DNA from: Pseudomonadota bacterium
GTDB lineage: Bacteria; Pseudomonadota; Gammaproteobacteria; Burkholderiales; Burkholderiaceae_B
NCBI GenBank assembly: GCA_023387815.1
Contig: JAEWHK010000058.1
Location: 1-16,324 of the forward strand
DNA length: 16,324 nucleotides
Direction of reading: 5' to 3'
Below, piece by piece: positions 13,412 through 16,324 of this stretch. Within the stretch, counting starts at the first letter, position 1. Every line of letters begins with the position of its first letter. The position numbers and the translations under genes are program-made. Under the pieces are notes generated by a model that saw only the letters and a list, made by a program, of their open reading frames with translations, made no database searches and was not told the origin of the DNA.

Positions 13412-15214
13412 TTAGCCGCGAATGGCCGTTCCGGGCAGGCGCAGGCGAAGCCCGGCTTTCAGACCTTCGGCACCAATATTGTTCAGTGCTTTCAGATCCT
13501 CAACCGTTGTACCGTAGCGCTTTGCCAGAGAGTAAAGGGTTTCGCCCTGGGATACGAAGTGCTCTGGCGGGCTGCCTGCTGATTTGCTACGCGGCGCATA
13601 AGCGGCGGCGCGCACTGCCGGTGCAGCGGGAGGCGCCATCGCCACGGCAGGCCGTGCCACGGCTGTCGCCGGACGCACCGCACCCTGATAGGCAGGCGCA
13701 GCCTGGGCCACATAACGAACCGATTCGTTTGATACGGGCGGTGTACGAACTTCGTTCTCTGCAACCAGGGCGGCCAGCGGATCATCACTGGAGGCTGGCG
13801 CCGTACGGGCTGCGGGCTGACTATTGCTTCCCGTATCCCAGACCACTTCATGTCTGGTGGACGAAGCTGGCGCTGGCGTATTGCTTGCCACCTGGCGGAT
13901 CACGCCACCATTGCCGCCGTCGGGCAGAGAGGCACCACTTGTCTGGCGTAACGTCGATGTCGGGGCGTTGTACGATGCAGAAGGCGTATTGCTGGCGTAA
14001 GCGCGAGGAGCAACCACCGGCGTTGGTGACGAAGGTGCCACCGGCGGCGGCGTATTGTCGGCCAGCATGCTGTCAGACTCACGATAATTGCCATCCGGCG
14101 CCGTAGGAGGCAGACCGCGAGGAACGATAGAATCGGGATTGAAATCACGCTGTACCGGAATCATGAGCGCACGGGATGACAGCGCCACGGACTGGCGTGA
14201 AGAGTAGCCATTGAGGGACTTGAGCTTCTGCAGGGAAATGCCATGCGCCTGGGCGATCGCGGCGAGCGACTCACCTGGGGCTGGCTCGTAACCCTTATAG
14301 GTTGCCAGCTGACCTTTGAAATTGGCCAGGTTTTTCTTGTAGGTGCTGACCGCTGAAACCGGCAGCAGAATATTGGGATCCTGGGAAGCCAGCAACGTCG
14401 GACGGTTATAGGAAGGATTCAGTTCCTTGAAATCGGCAACCGAAATACCGGCAAGGCGGGCCATCACAGCCACATCGATGTCCTTGGTACGACGGATCTG
14501 TTCGAAATAAGGTTTGTCGGGAATGGACGGCAGCGTAATACCGTATTTCTGGGGATTGGCCACGATATTGCGGATAGCCATCAGCTTGGGCACGTAATTG
14601 CGTGTCTCCGCTGGCATTTTCAGGTCCAGAAAACCGCCGCCGCCGACACGGGCACGCGCTCGCTGCACAGCCCCTTCTCCCCAGTTGTATGAAGCCAGCG
14701 CCAGGTGCCAGTCATTACCCTGGAATGTATACAGATAGGACAGATAGTCCAGCGCAGCACGGGTGGATTCCACCGGATCGCGCCGGTCGTCTTTCCACCA
14801 GTCCTGCTTCAGCTTGTAATGGGTGCCGGTACTGGGAATAAATTGCCAGAGACCTGCCGCACGAGAGCGGGACAGTGCCTGGGCGTTATAGGCGCTTTCC
14901 ACGAACGGCAGCAAAGCCAGCTCGGTGGGCATATTCCGTTTTTCCAGCTCTTTGGTTATGTGGTAAATGTATTTGCCGGAGCGCGCAGCCATGGTCTGGA
15001 CTGAACCTGGACGCGAGGCGTAGTAATTGGTCCAATAGGCGACTTTTTCATCCTGCAGGGACGGCATGTCAAAGCCCTTGCGCACGCGATCCCACACATC
15101 TCGGTTGGGTCCGTGATACTTGACCGTATCGCTGTATTTGCCCCCGCCTCCGGAGGACGCGCAGCCGGTCAGCGCGATGACACAACCCACCAGAAAAAAT
15201 CGTACTAATTTCAT
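13412..15214 (-). CDS. mltD: Membrane-bound lytic murein transglycosylase D, LysM-containing lipoprotein
   Basis: Cleaves peptidoglycan glycan strands from the outer-membrane inner face. The 600-residue product starts with a lipoprotein signal (MKLVRFFLVGCVIALTGCAS; lipidated Cys18), so the start is placed at 15214 rather than an upstream in-frame start at 15328 that lies inside gloB. The SLT domain (about 85-235) has catalytic Glu107 in LLPFVESAYN, followed by SRAAGLWQFIPSTG and LASYNWGEGAV. One clear LysM domain lies at 552-595 (FVSQGETLYSLAKRYGTT) and a weaker LysM-like stretch at about 309-354. A Pro/Ala/Ser-rich, probably disordered linker of about 180 residues (365-548) precedes the last LysM. 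It follows gloB by 10 bases and ends at a strong terminator. Confidence 0.93.
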   Translation of the reverse strand: MKLVRFFLVGCVIALTGCASSGGGGKYSDTVKYHGPNRDVWDRVRKGFDMPSLQDEKVAYWTNYYASRPGSVQTMAARSGKYIYHITKELEKRNMPTELALLPFVESAYNAQALSRSRAAGLWQFIPSTGTHYKLKQDWWKDDRRDPVESTRAALDYLSYLYTFQGNDWHLALASYNWGEGAVQRARARVGGGGFLDLKMPAETRNYVPKLMAIRNIVANPQKYGITLPSIPDKPYFEQIRRTKDIDVAVMARLAGISVADFKELNPSYNRPTLLASQDPNILLPVSAVSTYKKNLANFKGQLATYKGYEPAPGESLAAIAQAHGISLQKLKSLNGYSSRQSVALSSRALMIPVQRDFNPDSIVPRGLPPTAPDGNYRESDSMLADNTPPPVAPSSPTPVVAPRAYASNTPSASYNAPTSTLRQTSGASLPDGGNGGVIRQVASNTPAPASSTRHEVVWDTGSNSQPAARTAPASSDDPLAALVAENEVRTPPVSNESVRYVAQAAPAYQGAVRPATAVARPAVAMAPPAAPAVRAAAYAPRSKSAGSPPEHFVSQGETLYSLAKRYGTTVEDLKALNNIGAEGLKAGLRLRLPGTAIRG

Positions 15215-15224
15215 ATAGTCTGTC

Positions 15225-16001
15225 TCAGAAATGGTTTTTCCACTCACGTAATACTTCAAGTACATTCTCGGGACGGGCCAGAGAATGACCGGCTTGCTGT
15301 TCGGCTGCGGTGATGACAACCGGTTCATCCGTTCTCATGAACGGATTGGTTTTGAGTTCGTGTTCCAAAGACGTTGGAACCGTTGCCTGATGATTGTTGC
15401 GCAATGATTCTGCTTCGCGTTGCCATTGCTCAAGATCAGGGTTGTGGGGATCCACGGTGCGTGCCCAGCGAATGTTGCCCAGGGTGTATTCGTGAGCGCA
15501 ATAGACGGACGTATTGTGGGGCATTTTTTTAAATTTATCAAGGCTTTGTTGCATTTGTCTAGAATTTCCTTCAAATAGCCTGCCACAACCTGTCGCAAAC
15601 AGCGTGTCACCGCAGAAAAGCACATTGCGGCCATCGATCTGCCCAAAGTAGGCAATATGATCCAGCGTATGGCCAGGAACTTCCAGAACAGAGAATTGAC
15701 CAAAACCAGGCAAATTCACAGTGTCGCCTTCTCCTAAGGCGACATTTCGACAGGGAATATCAGAATTTGCAGGTCCGTAGACGGTCGCGCCGGTTTTCTC
15801 AACCAGCTCGGGCACGCCGCCCACGTGATCATTATGGTGATGGGTAATGAGAATATTTGTCAGGGTTAACCCGTGTTCCTGCAGGTAATCCAGTACGGGA
15901 GCAGCTTGTCCCGGATCCACGACAACAGCCTGGTCTGACTGTACAATTGCCCAGATATAATTGTCGCTAAACGCGCTTATCGGCCAGATTTTTATCGTCA
16001 T
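15225..16001 (-). CDS. gloB: Hydroxyacylglutathione hydrolase (glyoxalase II)
   Basis: Second enzyme of methylglyoxal detoxification: hydrolyses S-lactoylglutathione to D-lactate and glutathione in the cytoplasm. The 258-residue metallo-beta-lactamase-fold protein has the binuclear metal motif THHHNDHVGG (His54, His56, Asp58, His59), His111 in VPGHTLDH, bridging Asp132 in FCGDTLF and His170 in CAHEYTLGN. The C-terminal KTNPFMR (217-223) is the glutathione-binding segment. Length and motifs are typical and complete. It leads a gloB-mltD unit with 10 bases between the genes and diverges from the methyltransferase gene, 47 bases away, an arrangement shared with E. coli yafS-gloB-mltD. Confidence 0.95.
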   Translation of the reverse strand: MTIKIWPISAFSDNYIWAIVQSDQAVVVDPGQAAPVLDYLQEHGLTLTNILITHHHNDHVGGVPELVEKTGATVYGPANSDIPCRNVALGEGDTVNLPGFGQFSVLEVPGHTLDHIAYFGQIDGRNVLFCGDTLFATGCGRLFEGNSRQMQQSLDKFKKMPHNTSVYCAHEYTLGNIRWARTVDPHNPDLEQWQREAESLRNNHQATVPTSLEHELKTNPFMRTDEPVVITAAEQQAGHSLARPENVLEVLREWKNHF

Positions 16002-16048
16002 CGGGTAGTCTCAATCTACTAAGGCGCCGCATTTATACCGAGGAATCT

Positions 16049-16324
16049 GTGAAACAAATCCATTCGCGAATCATCAATCTTGCCGATTGGTTCAATACGG
16101 ACCCGGGCCAACGCGTCATTCAGTGGGAATCTAAAAAATTCGATCAGATTGTGGCCGATTCTTTTGGCTTCAACGCCGTCCAAATTGGTCTGCCTGACTG
16201 GAATTTTTTGCATCATAACAGAATGCGCACCAAAATCATTCTGACAGATGACAGCTTTAACAATTGTGCAGAATACCCGAATGTCCGCTATGTTCAGGCA
16301 CAACTGGATGCCCTGCCGCTAGCC
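16049..16324 (+). CDS. Class I SAM-dependent methyltransferase, YafS-like (N-terminal part)
   Basis: An open frame of 92 codons running off the right edge. Only the region before and around the start of the Rossmann fold is visible: DWFNTDPGQRVIQWESKKFD, then VADSFGFNAVQIGLPD, then HNRMRTK and a final LDALPLA. This pattern (a GQ-x5-W-E segment, then FGFxAxQxGLP, then LPLA) is how the YafS-like methyltransferases next to gloB begin, and LPLA normally heads the motif after the SAM-binding acidic strand. The start is GTG at 16049 with GAGGA 4 bases upstream; I find no better in-frame start. Substrate is unknown. It diverges from gloB across a 47-base gap that must contain both promoters. Confidence 0.78.
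   Translation, partial: MKQIHSRIINLADWFNTDPGQRVIQWESKKFDQIVADSFGFNAVQIGLPDWNFLHHNRMRTKIILTDDSFNNCAEYPNVRYVQAQLDALPLA

Noticed and set aside
13357..14106. 249-codon plus-strand open frame over the mltD linker
   Set aside because: It arises from the Pro/Ala-rich repetitive codons of mltD read in reverse and begins in the terminator hairpin.
1..16324. Mobile element, prophage, CRISPR or horizontally acquired island
   Set aside because: No transposase, integrase, terminal inverted repeats, spaced repeat array or tRNA target is visible. Genes and codon usage look uniform and mostly housekeeping.

Overview
The window looks like chromosome of a betaproteobacterium, most likely family Alcaligenaceae (Bordetella/Achromobacter/Advenella relatives). 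This rests on the fdsBA-fdhD-fdsD formate dehydrogenase order, the yafS-like methyltransferase / gloB / mltD cluster, and the protein sequences; GC content appears moderate, in the mid-50s by eye. Species cannot be named from the sequence alone. Coding density is high and no gap exceeds about 150 bases. I see no rRNA, tRNA, CRISPR array, insertion sequence or prophage.

Region 1 (1-5908, + strand) is the distal part of an NAD-dependent, molybdenum formate dehydrogenase operon. It holds the last 39 codons of fdsB (flavin/NADH subunit), fdsA (catalytic subunit carrying cysteine rather than selenocysteine), fdhD/fdsC (cofactor sulfuration and insertion), fdsD (delta subunit), then an OFA-family (oxalate/formate) MFS transporter and a 41-residue single-span membrane protein directly behind it. 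Together these would import or exchange formate (or oxalate) and oxidise formate to CO2 with NAD+. A strong intrinsic terminator closes the operon.

Region 2 (6039-8056, + strand) is an OmpR/PhoB-type response regulator and its membrane histidine kinase, translationally coupled by an ATGA overlap. The kinase gene overlaps the convergent next gene by 16 bases.

Region 3 (8041-9566) is a minus-strand pair, a universal stress protein and a small DUF442/TIGR01244 phosphatase/sulfurtransferase-fold protein, with a divergent plus-strand GNAT acetyltransferase of the phosphinothricin/methionine-sulfone type.

Region 4 (9601-11684, - strand) is a two-gene unit: a membrane GT2 glycosyltransferase of the polyprenyl-phosphate type, then a ChbG/HpnK (YdjC) deacetylase. 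This pairing resembles the enzymes that make undecaprenyl-phosphate hexosamine for lipid A decoration in Francisella and Bordetella. A direct repeat with 11-bp period sits upstream of a -10-like box in front of it.

Region 5 (11763-16324) holds minus-strand housekeeping genes: gloB-mltD (glyoxalase II and a membrane-bound lytic transglycosylase), a terminator, then fabI-dnaQ (enoyl-ACP reductase and DNA polymerase III proofreading subunit). A yafS-like SAM methyltransferase diverges from gloB and runs off the right edge.

Most of the window is conserved, recognisable biology. The points most worth a second look are the micro-subunit behind the OFA transporter, the glycosyltransferase/deacetylase pair without its partner transferase, the repeat in front of that pair, and two places where a terminator T-tract runs directly into a perfect -10 hexamer.
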